Shown here: positions 10,960 through 22,489 of the stretch, one piece after another
Layout: each line of letters starts with the position of its first letter
Position numbering within the stretch: position 1 is the stretch's first letter
Source of the DNA: Prionailurus bengalensis
Taxonomy: Eukaryota; Chordata; Mammalia; Carnivora; Felidae
NCBI RefSeq assembly: GCF_016509475.1
Contig: NC_057346.1
Location: 90,961,967-91,025,966 of the forward strand
DNA: 64,000 nucleotides
Direction: 5' to 3'
Notes under the pieces: generated by a model
What the model was told of the DNA's origin: nothing
Database searches by the model: none
The model's input: only the letters and a program-made list of their open reading frames with translations
Program-made: the position numbers and the translations under genes

Positions 10960-11140
10960 ATATGATTAGGCTTTTGAGTCCTGTCTGGGTTTGAATCCAA
11001 CTTTCTTTTTCAACCTCATCTGTTAAGTGTCTATCTCATAGTAGCGCTGGAAAGATCATATAAAGTAATGTGCGTGAAGTGCTTAGCATGATCTCTGATG
11101 TGAAGAAAGGGCTCAATGTACCACAGCTGTAGTAAGAACT
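10960..11140 (+). repeat. MIR
   Basis: Sense MIR: AGTCCTGTCTGGGTTTGAAT, CAACCTCATCTGTTAAGTG, TGCGTGAAGTGCTTAGCATG and GGGCTCAATGTA. Confidence 0.8.
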
Positions 11141-11149
11141 ACCTTTGAC

Positions 11150-11528
11150 TTGACTTGGGCTGAGAGGTGTGATTTTTCTGAATTGGAGACACTGCTCAGC
11201 AGGACTAAGTTACATTTAATTCACTGACATGATGTTTGTATTCTTTGGCCATAAGCATTTATATATCTGCAAGGGGGCTATGAAGACTCACGGGTTTATC
11301 TGAAACATTACTGACTCTTCCCAAACATGTTTCTTTCTCTTGCCTTTTTTATATTCTTCTCTTTGTTGCCTTTTCCTCTCTCTCTGTCAAAGGATGCACA
11401 TAATTTTAACTCTCAGCACAAATAAACCAGATATGGGGAAAGAGGTGGGAGAGAAAAGTGTTTAACTAGAATGCTTAAATAAGTGGAAAAGAGCAATAAG
11501 GAGATATGATTGATTTCCTTCTTTGCTT
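11150..11528. other. Non-coding stretch
   Basis: Nothing recognised; CT-rich near 11335-11390. Confidence 0.5.
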
Positions 11529-11544
11529 TTATGAACAGTGTTTT

Positions 11545-11773
11545 TTTTTTTTTTTTTTTCAACTTTTTTTTTTTTAATTTATTTTTGGGACAGAGAGAGA
11601 GACAGAGCATGAGCAGGGGAGGGGCAGAGAGAGAGGGAGACACAGAATCGGAAACAGGCTCCAGGCTCTGAGCCATCAGCCCAGAGCCTGATGCGGGGCT
11701 CGAACTCCCGGACCGCGAGATCGTGACCTGGCTGAAGTCGGACGCTTAACCGACTGCGCCACCCAGGCGCCCC
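11545..11773 (-). mobile_element. CAN-SINE, young felid subfamily
   Basis: Antisense copy with a head ending CGACTGCGCCACCCAGGCGCC and the diagnostic reduced GACCTGGCTGAAGTCGG (most copies read GACCTGAGCCGAAGTCGG) plus GAGCCATCAGCCC. A perfect target-site duplication TTATGAACAGTGTTTT lies at 11529-11544 and 11774-11789. A long poly(T) (tail) is preserved. These point to a recent insertion. Confidence 0.97.
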
Positions 11774-11984
11774 TTATGAACAGTGTTTTAAGACATAGCT
11801 CTATAAAACTGCAAAACCAAAATCTGGAAATAGGCAGAAGAAACCACATACCATGACCCCCCCCCCATTCTAGTGCATTCAGTCCAACCCCTTCCAGTCT
11901 TTTTCCCAATGCACTTATTTGAAATGCACATATAAGACAGAGGATAAACATCCTTGTACTTTTCCTTTTAACATGTTGCTGTAA

Positions 11985-12480
11985 AGCCATAAAATGACAT
12001 GGGTGGAACTTAAATGAATATTGCTAAGTGAAAGAAGCTAATCTGAAAAGGTGACATACTGCATGATTCCAACGCTATGACGTTCTGGAAGAGGCAGAAC
12101 TCTGGAGGCAGTAAAATGATTAGTGGTTACCAGTGGCTTGGGGGTAGGGAGAGAGGAAGGAATAGTTGAAGCACAGAAGATTTATAGGGCAGAGGAATTA
12201 TTCTGGGTCATATTCTAATGGATACGTGACATTATCCATTTGTCAAGAACCATAGAACTGTACTGTACAGAGATTGAACACTAATGTATGTTATACAATT
12301 TAGTTAATGATAACACATCAATACTGGTTCATCAATTGTATGAAATGCACAACACAAATGCAGATGTTAGTAATAGGGGAAACTGTATTGAGAAAGTGGT
12401 ATATGGGAATTTTCTGTACCTTCTGCTCAATATTGCTATAAACCTAAAACTATTCTAAAAACAAAGACTATAAAAAATAG
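11985..12480 (+). mobile_element. Old L1 (L1M-type) 3' end
   Basis: Sense 3' end of an ancient L1: ATTGCTAAGTGAAAGAAGC, CATACTGCATGATTCCAAC, GTGGTTACCAGTGGCTTGGGG, then GTATATGGGAATTTTCTGTACC and CTATAAACCTAAAACTATTC. No ORF2 frame survives. Confidence 0.85.
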
Positions 12481-12935
12481 ATATATTAGAATTTAAAATT
12501 TTGAACATCTGTTATGTCCTTCAAAATAGTCTTCTCAGATGTTATGTGCATGTTTTAATAATTCTGTCTTTGCTCAAAACATGTTGTAAGCCCTTGTTGA
12601 AAACTTTATACAGAGATGAGGTGGGTGATCAAGATGGAGATCCCATTTTTAAATTGCATTTGCATAATCATCAGGAAATTGGGAAGAAACGAGACCTTTT
12701 CTTACGTGGCCCACACATTGGATGTGAAGGTCTTCTCCGTAGAGCAAACGCATCCTGGCAAGAATATGTGTGTAGCCTCCCAAGACAGCTCTTTGAAAGA
12801 GAACGGTCCTTGTTTGGATTATGAAGGCTTGCATGCAAGGAAGAAAAAATGAAACCACCACATTAACATCTTGATGTTTTTCTTCCATGGGACAGTGGAC
12901 ATTGGTGACTTTGACTGCCATATTGCAGTGGACGT
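12481..12935. other. Non-coding stretch with overlapping short frames
   Basis: Frames of 78 to 107 codons overlap on both strands at about 12501-12921. None resembles a known protein. Either a very old relic or chance; I favour chance. Confidence 0.4.
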
Positions 12936-12939
12936 AGAC

Positions 12940-13130
12940 ATTTAATCAAATCCTAGTTCTACCATATGCCAGCTGCAGAATCCGGGACAAGTTTGAATGC
13001 TAGTTTGTTTCTCCTCAAAATGGGGACTATTTTCTTGGAGGGTTTATGTGGAGTTTCATGGAGAATGCAAACTGTGCCTGGAATGTGTGACTCAACACCA
13101 CTCAGTCATGGTAAATATTATTAGCAGTAG
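12940..13130 (+). repeat. MIR
   Basis: Sense MIR: AAATCCTAGTTCTACCATATGCC, GCAGAATCCGGGACAAGTTT, CCTCAAAATGGGGACTATTT and CTGTGCCTGGAATG. Confidence 0.75.
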
Positions 13131-13134
13131 TATT

Positions 13135-13780
13135 GTTTTTATCAAGACAGCATGTGATTTCAATATTCTCTTGTGAGGCTGGTCTTAAAAAACTAGAGTT
13201 AGATTTATAGAAAGAAAAATACTTTGCAGCAGAAACTGTGCATGTCAATAAGTTATTACCTGACATTTTAATACGTATTATTTTTAACCTATTTTCTTTT
13301 TTGTAGCAGTTAAGTTACAACATTCATGACTTACCATTGAAATTTTTGAGTTTACAGAAGTTCCTATAATGTCACTTTTGCTAATTGCATGCCGATACAC
13401 TTCTAAGTGTGAAAGGAACTTGTATGTTGAAGCCAGTGTGTTGAGAATTGCCCATAACCTGCAGCCCATCTTAGCAATGCTGAGATCTGTAACCTGGAAC
13501 AGCCATGGATGTATAATGTGAATGTGATTTGTCAACTGTTTTTGACAGAATCGCTGTTTTTGGCTTAGTCCATGTGCCAGCTTATTATTCCTGTTACCCT
13601 TCAAAGTCAGACTCAGCTGCTACTCTAATTCCTGGGGGGCAACATCTGGAGTCCGGTTTGTTTTTCCAGAGTATTATTTTGCCTCAACCTACACATTTCC
13701 AAGCAAATGTTAATATATCAACAAGGACTGATGAAGGATTCTGCTAATTGCCGAAACCCTTGGTTGATACTTTAGGAATA
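13135..13780. other. Repeat-poor non-coding stretch
   Basis: No repeat family recognised. Antisense (13284-13604) and sense (13529-13747) frames overlap each other and have no domain. Confidence 0.45.
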
Positions 13781-13784
13781 AGTA

Positions 13785-14210
13785 CAAGAAATATCCAAAT
13801 AAAACTTAGGAAAGGATAGAAATTAATTTTAGTAACAATATAATGCCAGTTCCAAGCCTGGCTCTTACAACTAACCATCAAGTTAATTTAATTCCTCAAA
13901 CCCCATTGCTCCAACAAAATGTTGTTTAAATTAATTCATTCTTTCATTAGGCTGCCTAAGAGCACCGTGGAGTGATGAGAAATTACTGAGATGGCATTCG
14001 TGTTTCAAAAGCCCCTCAGTTTCACTTCATTTTCCATCCTGACATGGGACTAATGTTCTGCATTTGCATGCTAAAATAGTATTTTTAATTGTAAAAGTGG
14101 TGTTGTTAAATTACCTTCAAATGAGTTTATTTTAAATGGTTCATTAAAGTTTTTGAAATCATTCCCTGCATGATTGCATCTCTTCTCTGCTTTGATGTAT
14201 TACATCTCTT
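13785..14210. promoter_or_regulatory. Candidate conserved non-coding element (speculative)
   Basis: AT-rich, repeat-free and low in CpG. It has clustered homeodomain-type cores (TTAATTTAATT near 13884, TTAAATTAATTCATT near 13926) and an exact POU octamer ATTTGCAT at 14062-14069. Such clustering is typical of developmental enhancers but also arises by chance in AT-rich DNA. Not demonstrated. Confidence 0.25.
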
Positions 14211-15001
14211 ACCAAAAACACTGGCGCTGAGAGAAAAACCTTTTCTTGCAAGACTTCGCATCTCACGATCTGGCCAGTTTTGAAGTGAGAACAGCAAAAG
14301 CCTCATGCTATTGCAGAGTGGCTGAGGGCATCGGCTCCCGCACCTCAGCTGAGAGGCTCGGGTGAGGGGTGAAGGCAGGTGGCTGTGTTCTGCAATAACG
14401 AAAGGTCAAAGCCACAGAGGTTTCAGAAGGCTTGTGTCAATTCAGAAGATGAAAAGCAGCTCCCTCTGGATAGCTAGTTTGGTTCTGAGATTTAAATATA
14501 TCTCACAGATTCTGTGTGTCCCCTTTCATTTTAACTCCCCCCATCTCTCCCCCGATGCCACATTTCCTCTTCATTATTTCTCCTCTCTCAGTGTCTTTTA
14601 AGCCTCAACAATTACTTTCTCAAAGAAGGTTTCTTTGGGAAACAAATAGCATGATTTTCCTGAGATTGTCACTTGTATGTCTGTGAGAGTTCCTTTGTCA
14701 TATTATTCATTTACAGTAGGTTTAGGGGAATGTAAAGTTGCAATAGATTAATGGAGTAGATTTGAGTGTGACTTTTTTGTTATTGTTATGAAGTCCTAAT
14801 TTCCCATTCAGACCCACTGCTTTCTGCAGTGGTGGAAGCACCCGTCAGAAACCATCGAGCAAGAAGGCTCTGCCCATGGAGGTAGATAACAAGGAGAGAA
14901 AGTGTGGAGAGCTAGCTGTGTTATATGCTCTAGTATATAAGGTCAGCACTTTGAAACTTGTTGATCAGTGGATGGCCTTGAAGGTATCTCTTTATCTCTT
15001 A
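14211..15001. other. Repeat-poor non-coding stretch
   Basis: No recognised element; a 79-codon sense frame at 14362-14601 has no domain. Confidence 0.45.
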
Positions 15002-15024
15002 TCATCCTTCCTTTATGTTAAATG

Positions 15025-15201
15025 TTTTTTAAAGTTTATTTATTTATTTTGAGGTGGGGAGGGGCGGAGAGAAGGGGAGAGAGAATCACAAGCAGCCCGG
15101 AGTCCGACACAAGTCTCGATCTCAAGAACCCTGAGATCATGACCTGAGCCAAAATCAAGAGTCGGTCGGATGCATAACTGACTGAGCCACCCAGACGCCT
15201 C
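15025..15201 (-). mobile_element. CAN-SINE, older and shortened copy
   Basis: Antisense copy of the AAAATCAAGAGTC subtype ending GACTGAGCCACCCAGACGCC. The CT-rich middle is contracted. Flanking TCATCCTTCCTTTATGTTAAAT (15003 on) and TCATCCTTACTTGTTAAAT (15202 on) are a decayed target-site duplication. Confidence 0.92.
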
Positions 15202-15554
15202 TCATCCTTACTTGTTAAATAAAATCCAAACTCTGCTTAATGACCCAAACCATCCTAACCTTGCGTGGAAGCAGCATTTCATTTTCTATTTGGGCAGAAT
15301 TCTGGCTTTCCCCCTTCACGTCTTTTATTGAACATGCTGTCTTTCTGGTTATGTTTAAAATACCACAGTACTATTACATGTTAAAAATTTGTTCTAGCTT
15401 TTTAAATAACAATAATAGCCCAGTTATCCAATTATCAATTGCTGGAGCCAATGTCAAGAGCAGAACTCCTGTTTCCTCAAGTAAGCCACAATTCCTAGAT
15501 CTTGCCCTTCAATCTTTGACCTACGTTAACTTTTCCTTGAACTTGAATCGCACA

Positions 15555-15640
15555 CAGTGCATCAGCATGCACTTGTTGAGCACCTACTATGTGCAAGATA
15601 CTGTAGTAAGAATTGTGAGGAATACAAAATTATAAAAATG
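15555..15640 (-). repeat. L2 fragment (3'-end part)
   Basis: Antisense L2 3' end: TTGTTGAGCACCTACTATGTG, CAAGATACTGTAGTAAGAATTG and GAGGAATACAAAATTAT. Separated from 15785-16140 by a MIR. Confidence 0.65.
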
Positions 15641-15649
15641 GAGAGGAAA

Positions 15650-15778
15650 TGAAAGCTAATAATAATTTTCTCCATGTTAGTTACTGGTCTATGTATTTTC
15701 ACCTGAATTATCTCATGACAGCCTTCTAGGATAGAAAAGATCATCTTCATTTTATAGACACAGAGTCTGTAATTCTAA
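15650..15778 (-). repeat. MIR inserted in L2
   Basis: Antisense MIR-like: GTCTATGTATTTTCACCTGAATTATCTC, then TCATCTTCATTTTATAGACACAGAG. It sits between two pieces of one L2. Confidence 0.55.
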
Positions 15779-15784
15779 TTTTAG

Positions 15785-16140
15785 TAGTCAAGGAATTGAC
15801 TGTCTAGTGGGGGAAATAAGGCACACACACATGATAAAATAAAAATATAAAGCAATACATAGCGGATATCAAATGAGTATTTCCCATGTAACTACCATAG
15901 TTGTTGAAAAGAGAGGTCATGAATTTGGGTTGGGCTTAGTAGGAACATCTTTGATACTATGGTGGGAAAGGAAATGCATTCACGCTGTAAGCATTTTTGT
16001 AGTGCTCGCCATAGAAAGATTTTATAGTCTGAGGGTATGGACTGATATATAAACAGGAGCATCAAGGAGGAAGTGACTATGTGACTTGACTTAGGTTTTA
16101 AATGAGAGGGGACGTTTAATAAATATAAAGTGTTGGCCAT
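15785..16140 (-). repeat. L2 fragment (continued)
   Basis: Antisense L2: AAGGAATTGACTGTCTAGTGGGGGAAATAAGGCA followed by the upstream AGGAAGTGACTATGTGACTTGACTTAGGTTTTAAATGAGAG block. The middle is poorly preserved. Confidence 0.5.
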
Positions 16141-16159
16141 AGCTCTTTGAGAATCCATG

Positions 16160-16790
16160 ACTTATTCGAGTAGTTTTTACATTTTTCTTCACTTCTGGTG
16201 GTACTTTTGTTCACTTCATAAAATTCATGACCACATAGGAGAGCTTACATTTTTGATGTTTCTCCTCCTATAAGCTCTTGCTTTTACTCTAACATTGGAT
16301 TAAAACAATCTGTTTCATTTTTCAGGATTCAGGGCAGTTGGTTTTGCAAATCTCAATGTGGCTAATAGTATCAAAATATTCTAGATTTCAAATTCACTTC
16401 CACATTACTTCTCCCACCTGTTTTCTCATGGGCATGTTTTTAGTATTGACAAAAACAGTACAGGCTAAAAATTGATATTTGAGTCTTGACTTATAAGCTG
16501 AATGTCTTTGTTTTGGATGATGATAACTTGGAATTTTAGTTCAAGCTATGATAAGAACGGGCTCCATTGCTTTATTAGAAATGAAGTCTTTTGTTGAAAC
16601 TATTAATTGAAATGATGCAGAAAATCAACTCCAGGTTCCAGACAGTTCAGTATTTGTTGCTGACCAAGGAGTATATTGAGGAAAATCTTATCTGTTTCCT
16701 GTGACATCAAAGGTTAGGATTTTTTCTCTGAATATTTCCAATTTCCTTAAAAACTTGTTGATAGTGCTACCAAAGAGAAGTTTAGAAAGC
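16160..16790. other. Repeat-poor non-coding stretch
   Basis: AT-rich, with no frame or repeat recognised. Confidence 0.5.
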
Positions 16791-16799
16791 TATATTTAT

Positions 16800-17254
16800 G
16801 TGTCATGGCATAAGGAACTTGATAGATGTAATTAAGATTACTAGTCATCTGACCTTAAAATAGCGCTTTTTCTTAGATAATCCTGGCCAGCCAAACATAA
16901 TCTCATGAGACCTTGGAAACAGAAATATTTCTCAGGATAATAGCAGAAGTGGAAGCCAGAAATTTGAAATATGAGAATTCAATATGTTGTTGTTGCCTTG
17001 AACCTGAAAGGGCCCATGTGTGTAAGGAACTGAAGTCTGTCTAAAACCTGAATGAGCTTTTTTAGAGCCTTGAGATGAGAGCCCAGCTTAATGGACACCT
17101 TGTCTTCAGCTTTGTGAGGTCCTGAGCTGAGGACCCAGTTGATCCACGCTGTGCCCAGACTTCAGGCCCACAGAACTGTGAGATAATAAATAGATGTTAT
17201 TAAAGCCATTAGCTTTGTGGTTATTAGTTAATGCAGCAATAGAAAACTGATATA
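16800..17254 (+). mobile_element. MaLR (MLT1-type) solo LTR
   Basis: LTR of a non-autonomous ERVL-MaLR element. It reads GATAGATGTAATTAAGATTAC, ATCTGACCTTAAAATAG, and near its end ACAGAACTGTGAGATAATAA then AGCAATAGAAAACTGATA. Only LTR sequence is present; no viral gene is visible. Confidence 0.7.
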
Positions 17255-17257
17255 CTC

Positions 17258-17365
17258 AACAAGGCCTCAAAGGCATATATAATCTGGCCCTAGCCTCTGT
17301 CTCTGGCTTTATCTTGCTCCACTTCTCTTAACTGCTACACTTGCTACTTTTCAACAATGCTGACT
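17258..17365 (+). repeat. L2 fragment, left of LTR insertion
   Basis: Sense L2: AAGGCCTCAAAGGCATATATAATCTGGCCC, then CTTTATCTTGCTCC. It continues at 17806 beyond the inserted LTR. Confidence 0.65.
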
Positions 17366-17369
17366 AACT

Positions 17370-17805
17370 ATAGTGCATTGAATTGTGGTCTCCAAAATAT
17401 ATGTCCATGTCGTAGCCAACAGAACCCATGAATATGACCTAATTTGAGAAAAAGGTCTTTACAGATATAATCAAGGATCTCAAGATGAGGGTCATACTGG
17501 ATTAACCAGGTAGACCTCAAATCCAATGACAAGTGTCCTTATTAGAGACAGAAGAGGAGAAGACCATGTAAAGATGGGAGCAGTGACTGGCGTTACAGTG
17601 TCCCAAGCCAAGGAACATCTGAAACCGCTATAAAGAGTAATATGCAAGAAAGGAGTCTCCTGTCCAGCCTCCTTAAAGAACATAGCCCTGCCAACACCTT
17701 GACTTAGGACTTCTGGCTTCCAGAACTGTGAGAGAATAAGTTTCTGTTGATTTAAGCCACTTGCTTTGGGGTAATTTAATATAGCAGCCCTAGGAAACCA
17801 ATATA
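17370..17805 (+). mobile_element. MaLR (MLT1-type) solo LTR inserted into L2
   Basis: Reads GTGCATTGAATTGTGGTCTCC at the 5' side, then GTCATACTGGATTAACCAGG, CCTTATTAGAGACAGAAGAGG, CCAGAACTGTGAGAGAATAA, and ends TAGCAGCCCTAGGAAACCAATA. It separates two pieces of an L2. Solo LTR without internal genes. Confidence 0.8.
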
Positions 17806-18215
17806 CAGACTTTTCACCTTCTTAAGCATATTGCAACCCTTCCTTTCTCTGGTCCTTCTCAGTGTTTTCGAATTCAAGTGTCACTCCATGTAGTTCTCCC
17901 CCCAACTCTTTCCATTTGCCCGGTTGACTTCTTCTCATGCTTAAGGTCTTAGCTAAGTTGAAACTTCCTTAGAAAATCTATTCCTGACCACTCCTCTCTA
18001 CCACTCTGTTAAGGCTTCTTTGTTACATACTATAGTAGCAACATATTCTTGCCTATACTTATTTGCATAATTATTTGTTCCATGTTTTTTTTTTTCTTTC
18101 TGCTAGACTGTCTGCCTTAGGACGGTCCTCATTTCCGTGTTGCTCATCCAAGTACAGTACCTGTTACAGAGCAGGTGGGCTATAAATATTTGTTTCATGA
18201 ATAAATGAATATTCC
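17806..18215 (+). repeat. L2 fragment, right of LTR insertion
   Basis: L2 resumes with CAGACTTTTCACCTTCTTAAGC. The classic 3' region follows: AGACTGTCTGCCTTAGGACGG, GCTCATCCAAGTACAGTACCTG and ATAAATATTTGTTTCATGAATAAATGAAT. Confidence 0.8.
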
Positions 18216-18219
18216 TTCT

Positions 18220-19410
18220 GGCACATTCTCTGGGAATATCAAAGGGATCAATGCCATGCAAAAGCCAATGGAAAAAGAATTTAAATGTTTCTCTTCATGA
18301 CACCCAACTCTAATGCTGTTTCTCAAAGTGCCAACCTTCTATTTATGTTCAAACTCAAGAATTAAGCAGCGATGCGGACTGGTGAAGATAAATAGAGAAT
18401 AGTTAAGACTCAGAGCTTCTGTTCCTAACCTTCTCCTTAAATGCCTTTCAGATTTGTTTCTAAAGAGCAGCAACTGAGAGGAGGAACATGATGCTTATCT
18501 GATGCCCACATAATTGTTTATTTCTGAGCAGACAGCCTATGCTGTAAACAAGTTTTTTTTTCTTTTCATTTGTTTCCCCTTTTTGTTTAAGTGAAAGTAA
18601 TTATGTTTGCATTAGATTAAGCACTGGCTTGTTCTGGTGCCGAAACAATGGAGATTTGTTTTTCTTCCCCATCTCCCATTCACTGTGTCATTCTGACAGT
18701 AGCACTGAGGAGTGAAGCCGCAGTCCTATTGCAGAGTTGGAGCTGTGTCCTGAGAGACACTTGCCCTCTGCAGAAAGGAAGGGGGGGCAGGTGGCAAAGG
18801 AAATTGAAAATATGATACTGGGCTATTAGCAAGATAAAAACTATTGTAAGAATGATTTTGGTTTTGCTTTCTTTCATGGGAGGTCACATGAGGAGCCAAC
18901 TTCTTTAAACAGTCACTTAATGAAGCAGAAAAATAATTAAATCGCTTGTGACCTCAATCATTCATATCTGCTTTTTGTGTGTTTTATGGCCAGTGGGCCC
19001 CCAAGGTTTTCTCTAGATGCCTAAGTTCTTAAATTTTGGGGGTAGACTCTTGGACAGAATTGCCATGAGATACTCTGCAGTAATTAGAGAAGCCTGGGGA
19101 GCTTCTGCAGGTGGACCTGGGGGAGGTGAAGACTGGGGAAGGGGTGCTGAATCTCCTAGTCTCCCTGAATTCTCTGAAGAGTGAGGACAATGACCTTCTG
19201 AATCAACAGTGACCAAGTGGGAGCCGGTTAGCTCTGAAATCAGAGTTCTAACGATAATTGGAGTCTCTCCCTCTCACTATGGAAGGCACACATCTCATTT
19301 TCCTCACAGAGCTCACAGACACATTTTTCAGCTGCTTGGCCTGGTCAGAATGACTAGGTTTCTTAGTACAGGAAGCTTTCTTTCAGCTCAGGATTTTATT
19401 TGAAACTTTC
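18220..19410. other. Repeat-poor non-coding stretch
   Basis: No recognised element over about 1.2 kb. It includes a low-CpG AT-rich part with TAATTATG near 18598 and a GGGGGGG run at 18781. Confidence 0.5.
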
Positions 19411-19413
19411 TAA

Positions 19414-19415
<2 letters not shown>

Positions 19416-19444
<29 letters not shown>
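19416..19444. repeat. Poly(T) tract
   Basis: About 29 consecutive T. No SINE or processed gene is recognisable on either side. Confidence 0.97.
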
Positions 19445-19574
19445 GTCATTCTCTCATTCCTGGTCTTGTCTGCATCTGGGAGGCTATGTGGGGAGACGTG
19501 GAGGCTATAGAGGCTCAGAGAAGCTTGAGATAGGTGTGTTGGCTGTGGGAATATCAGCATGTTACTTGTCACGT

Positions 19575-19685
19575 CAGGCTGTAGTTTCTTCTAATATTAA
19601 ATGGGTGGGATAGTGTTCACCTCTGGGGCTTGCTGTGAAGAAAAAGGTGAGATAAGGTAGGAAGAACATCAGCACATTTTCCGGA
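19575..19685 (+). repeat. MIR fragment
   Basis: Sense MIR 3' half: TTCTTCTAATATTAAATGGGTGGGATAG, TGGGGCTTGCTGTGAAGA and GAAGAACATCAGCACA. Diverged. Confidence 0.5.
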
Positions 19686-19838
19686 TAATCTTTCAAGATT
19701 GGCCAGAACATTCCCCACACTGTGTCTTTAGTGGACTATGGCAGTAGCTAAGACAGCACCACTATTTCTGTTTACTTAGGATGTTACAGTTTAATCCTCT
19801 GCTTTACCATGTAACATATTTTATCCTCAGACTTGTTT

Positions 19839-20057
19839 TTTTTTTTTTAATTTTTTTCTCTAACATTTATTTATTATTGAGAGACACAGAGCGTGAGCAG
19901 GGGAGGGGAAGAGAGAGGGGGAGACACAGAATCCAAAGCAGGCTCCAGGCTCTGAGCTGTCCGCACAGAGCCCGATGCGGGGCTCGAACTCACAGACTGC
20001 GAGATTGTGACCTGAGCCGAAGTCGGTTGCCCAACCAACTGAGCCACCCAGGCGCCC
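19839..20057 (-). mobile_element. CAN-SINE (felid type)
   Basis: Antisense copy with an intact head (ACTGAGCCACCCAGGCGCC) and a GTCCGCACAGAGCCCGATGCGG middle. Target-site duplication CAGACTTGTTT at 19828-19838 and 20058-20068. Confidence 0.96.
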
Positions 20058-20069
20058 CAGACTTGTTTA

Positions 20070-21260
20070 TTTAAGGTAGGAACATAGTTTTTTTCTTTCT
20101 TGGTAACTTGGACTTTTATCATTCAAAATGTCTACCCCAGTGAAACCTACCTTAGGCCACACAGGCCCCTGTTATCACATTTTCTTATTTGCAGGGATTT
20201 TAATAAGAAGAGAAAGAACTTAAAAATAATATTTTTTGAGCACTTAACTATGGGCAGACAGTCTACAAATGAAAAAAGTTGGTAACTTTTTACCACACAC
20301 ACACTTATTACAATATTATTGATTATAGTTTTTATGCTGTGCTTTAACTCTCTGAAAAACACGTTCTCTTTTAATGAAACCACTTCTATGTTTTGAAGGA
20401 TGAAAGAGTGAATTCTTAAAGTGGGACAGAGTAGGATCTGTGCCTCCTTAATGCTTATGAGCACTAGAAAACTACCCCTTTCCATTCAGAAAAGAGACTT
20501 CTTGATTGCTCAAAGAACTCATCTTCTCTCCCTGAAATGATGAATTCTTACCCCTTGAAGAGTGGTTAAAACGGTCACAGAGAGGACAACCTGTGTGAGG
20601 GCTTGGTGTATTGATTGGCACATCTCCACTGGCTTTGGGTTCTTCATGACAAAGCTCAGAGCTATATGGGTTGTGGGCATTGTTCCTGGACCCTTGAGAA
20701 AAATCCCCAGTTTCTCTTCTTATATAATCTCAGTAGGCCCCTTTTTAGTAAATTATTGTGTGTCCCTTAGTCACATGATACATTCAGAAACAAGGGTTTG
20801 GTATGCAGAGTTTGAGTAATGGGCTAAAATGAGACCATTTCTCTTTGCCTGACAGCATCTCATTAACCACTCAAACCCATACTCAGCCATTGTTCACACT
20901 CCTTCTGAGAGGGTAATAGCAAGACATTGAGTTATGAAGGGAATCTGGGGTTCCCCCAAAGCCATAGCAGATTGACATGTAGTTTCTAAAACTGCCTTTT
21001 GTTCAGTGTAATTTGACATAATTTGGTTAGGCTTTGTGTATTTTCCCTCTCACTGGGTAAAAGTGAAACTCAGTATTGCTTCATAACATCTGCTATTATG
21101 GGAATAATTTTTTGGATTACTTAGAAAAATCTTCCACTAATCGCCATGCCGATGCCTCATTGTTTTTGTAACTTTATTTATTCTAAAGCTGACTGAAGAA
21201 ATGTAGATAAGCACTGTGGCACAGCTCCTGGGGGACCATGGTACAGAGCTGTGCACAGTA
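20070..21260. other. Mostly unassigned non-coding stretch
   Basis: A weak antisense L2-like phrase (TTTTTTGAGCACTTAACTATGGGC, about 20234) is the only hint of a repeat. Frames of up to 112 codons (20147-20485, antisense) overlap sense frames and look accidental. Confidence 0.4.
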
Positions 21261-21369
21261 GCATCTCTGTCTTAAGCACTTATAATCCAGTTTACCAAAC
21301 CAGACATTCCTGTAAAAGAAACCTAATATTATAGGACAGAGCCTGTAAGCTGCGTAAGAGGGACACTTT

Positions 21370-21460
21370 GAATGATTCACTTTGAATGATACCCCACAGT
21401 CTGCAACATTGTACGTAGTAAATATATATGCATTCAATGAATGAATAAGTGAATGGTACA
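21370..21460 (+). repeat. L2 3'-end fragment
   Basis: Reads CAACATTGTACGTAGTAAATATATATG and ends CATTCAATGAATGAATAAGTG, the typical L2 terminus. Confidence 0.6.
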
Positions 21461-21494
21461 GTAGGCAAACGAAAGCTGTAATATGTCATAAAAG

Positions 21495-21670
21495 AAAAAT
21501 TATGGGCTTTGGAGCAAAGGGGAGAATTCTGGCTTTACCTGTTTTTTGTGTGATTTGGGGCTAGTCACTGATTCTGTGTTCTCATTTGAAAAATGGGTAT
21601 ACTAAGCATTTCCTCTTTTGTTTGTGATGAGTTAGTGAGAAAATGCTTGAAAAAACCCAGGATGAGTAAA
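21495..21670 (+). repeat. MIR
   Basis: Sense MIR: GGCTTTGGAGCAAAGGGGAG, AATTCTGGCTTTACCTG, TGTGATTTGGGGCTAGTCAC and CATTTGAAAAATGGG. Confidence 0.75.
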
Positions 21671-21679
21671 TGTGTATAT

Positions 21680-22480
21680 ATCTACATATGTACCTACGTA
21701 TGTAATTATTTCTTCCTTTGTTCTAAAAAAGGATTTACAGTAACATAAAGAAATATCGAAGTTACTAGGATTACATATAAAAGTAGAGGAGGAAATGTTA
21801 GTAAAAGGAAATTAAAGATGGAGAAAAATGTAAGTATAATCAAGGCTGAATATACATAAATTGCAGGGTATATATATTTCTACACGATCTAGAAAAGAAC
21901 CACAAATTTGGCTCTGAGCTTTCAAGTAAATAAGGAAAAGAAGTTAATATGATAAGATACATAATTCACATTGTTAATCAAATTAAAAAAAAAACAACAA
22001 CAAAACACCTTTTCAGAAGACTGGTCCTGAGTTAAAAGAAAAGTTTTCTGTGAACTACATTCTCCATAAACAGACCTCACTGGGTTATTTCTTTTAGTGC
22101 ATATCACTGTGGAACTGTGGAATCCAGTAAACAGATATGCCTTAAAATGGGAAGGAGGACATAAAAACCTGCTATATAAAACACTGATTTCTCATGGTAA
22201 TATTTATTGCTAGGATAAGTTTAATTTATCCACTGTTATTTCATTTTAGAAGCACCATATAAAAACAAATCAAAGATAGAAGAAGTGACCAAAAGGATAG
22301 CCAATCAAAAAAGCTTGGCTGCAGAAATTATAAATAGGGATATTTTGGAGTTGGATTTTTGGAGGAAAAAAAATTGCTTACTCAATTGCAATTATGATGA
22401 TTATGGTTTAAAGTTATTTTTAATTATTCACTTTTTATTTGGCATTTTTGTCATATATTTTACTTCTACATAAGTTATAA
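21680..22480. other. Non-coding stretch
   Basis: AT-rich, with short TATATG-type runs near 21672-21710 and an A-rich stretch at 21985-22006. No element recognised. Confidence 0.5.
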
Positions 22481-22489
22481 ACTCCACAA

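Noticed and set aside
12501..12921. Overlapping frames on both strands (78-107 codons)
   Set aside because: Mutually overlapping and without similarity to any known protein that I recognise.
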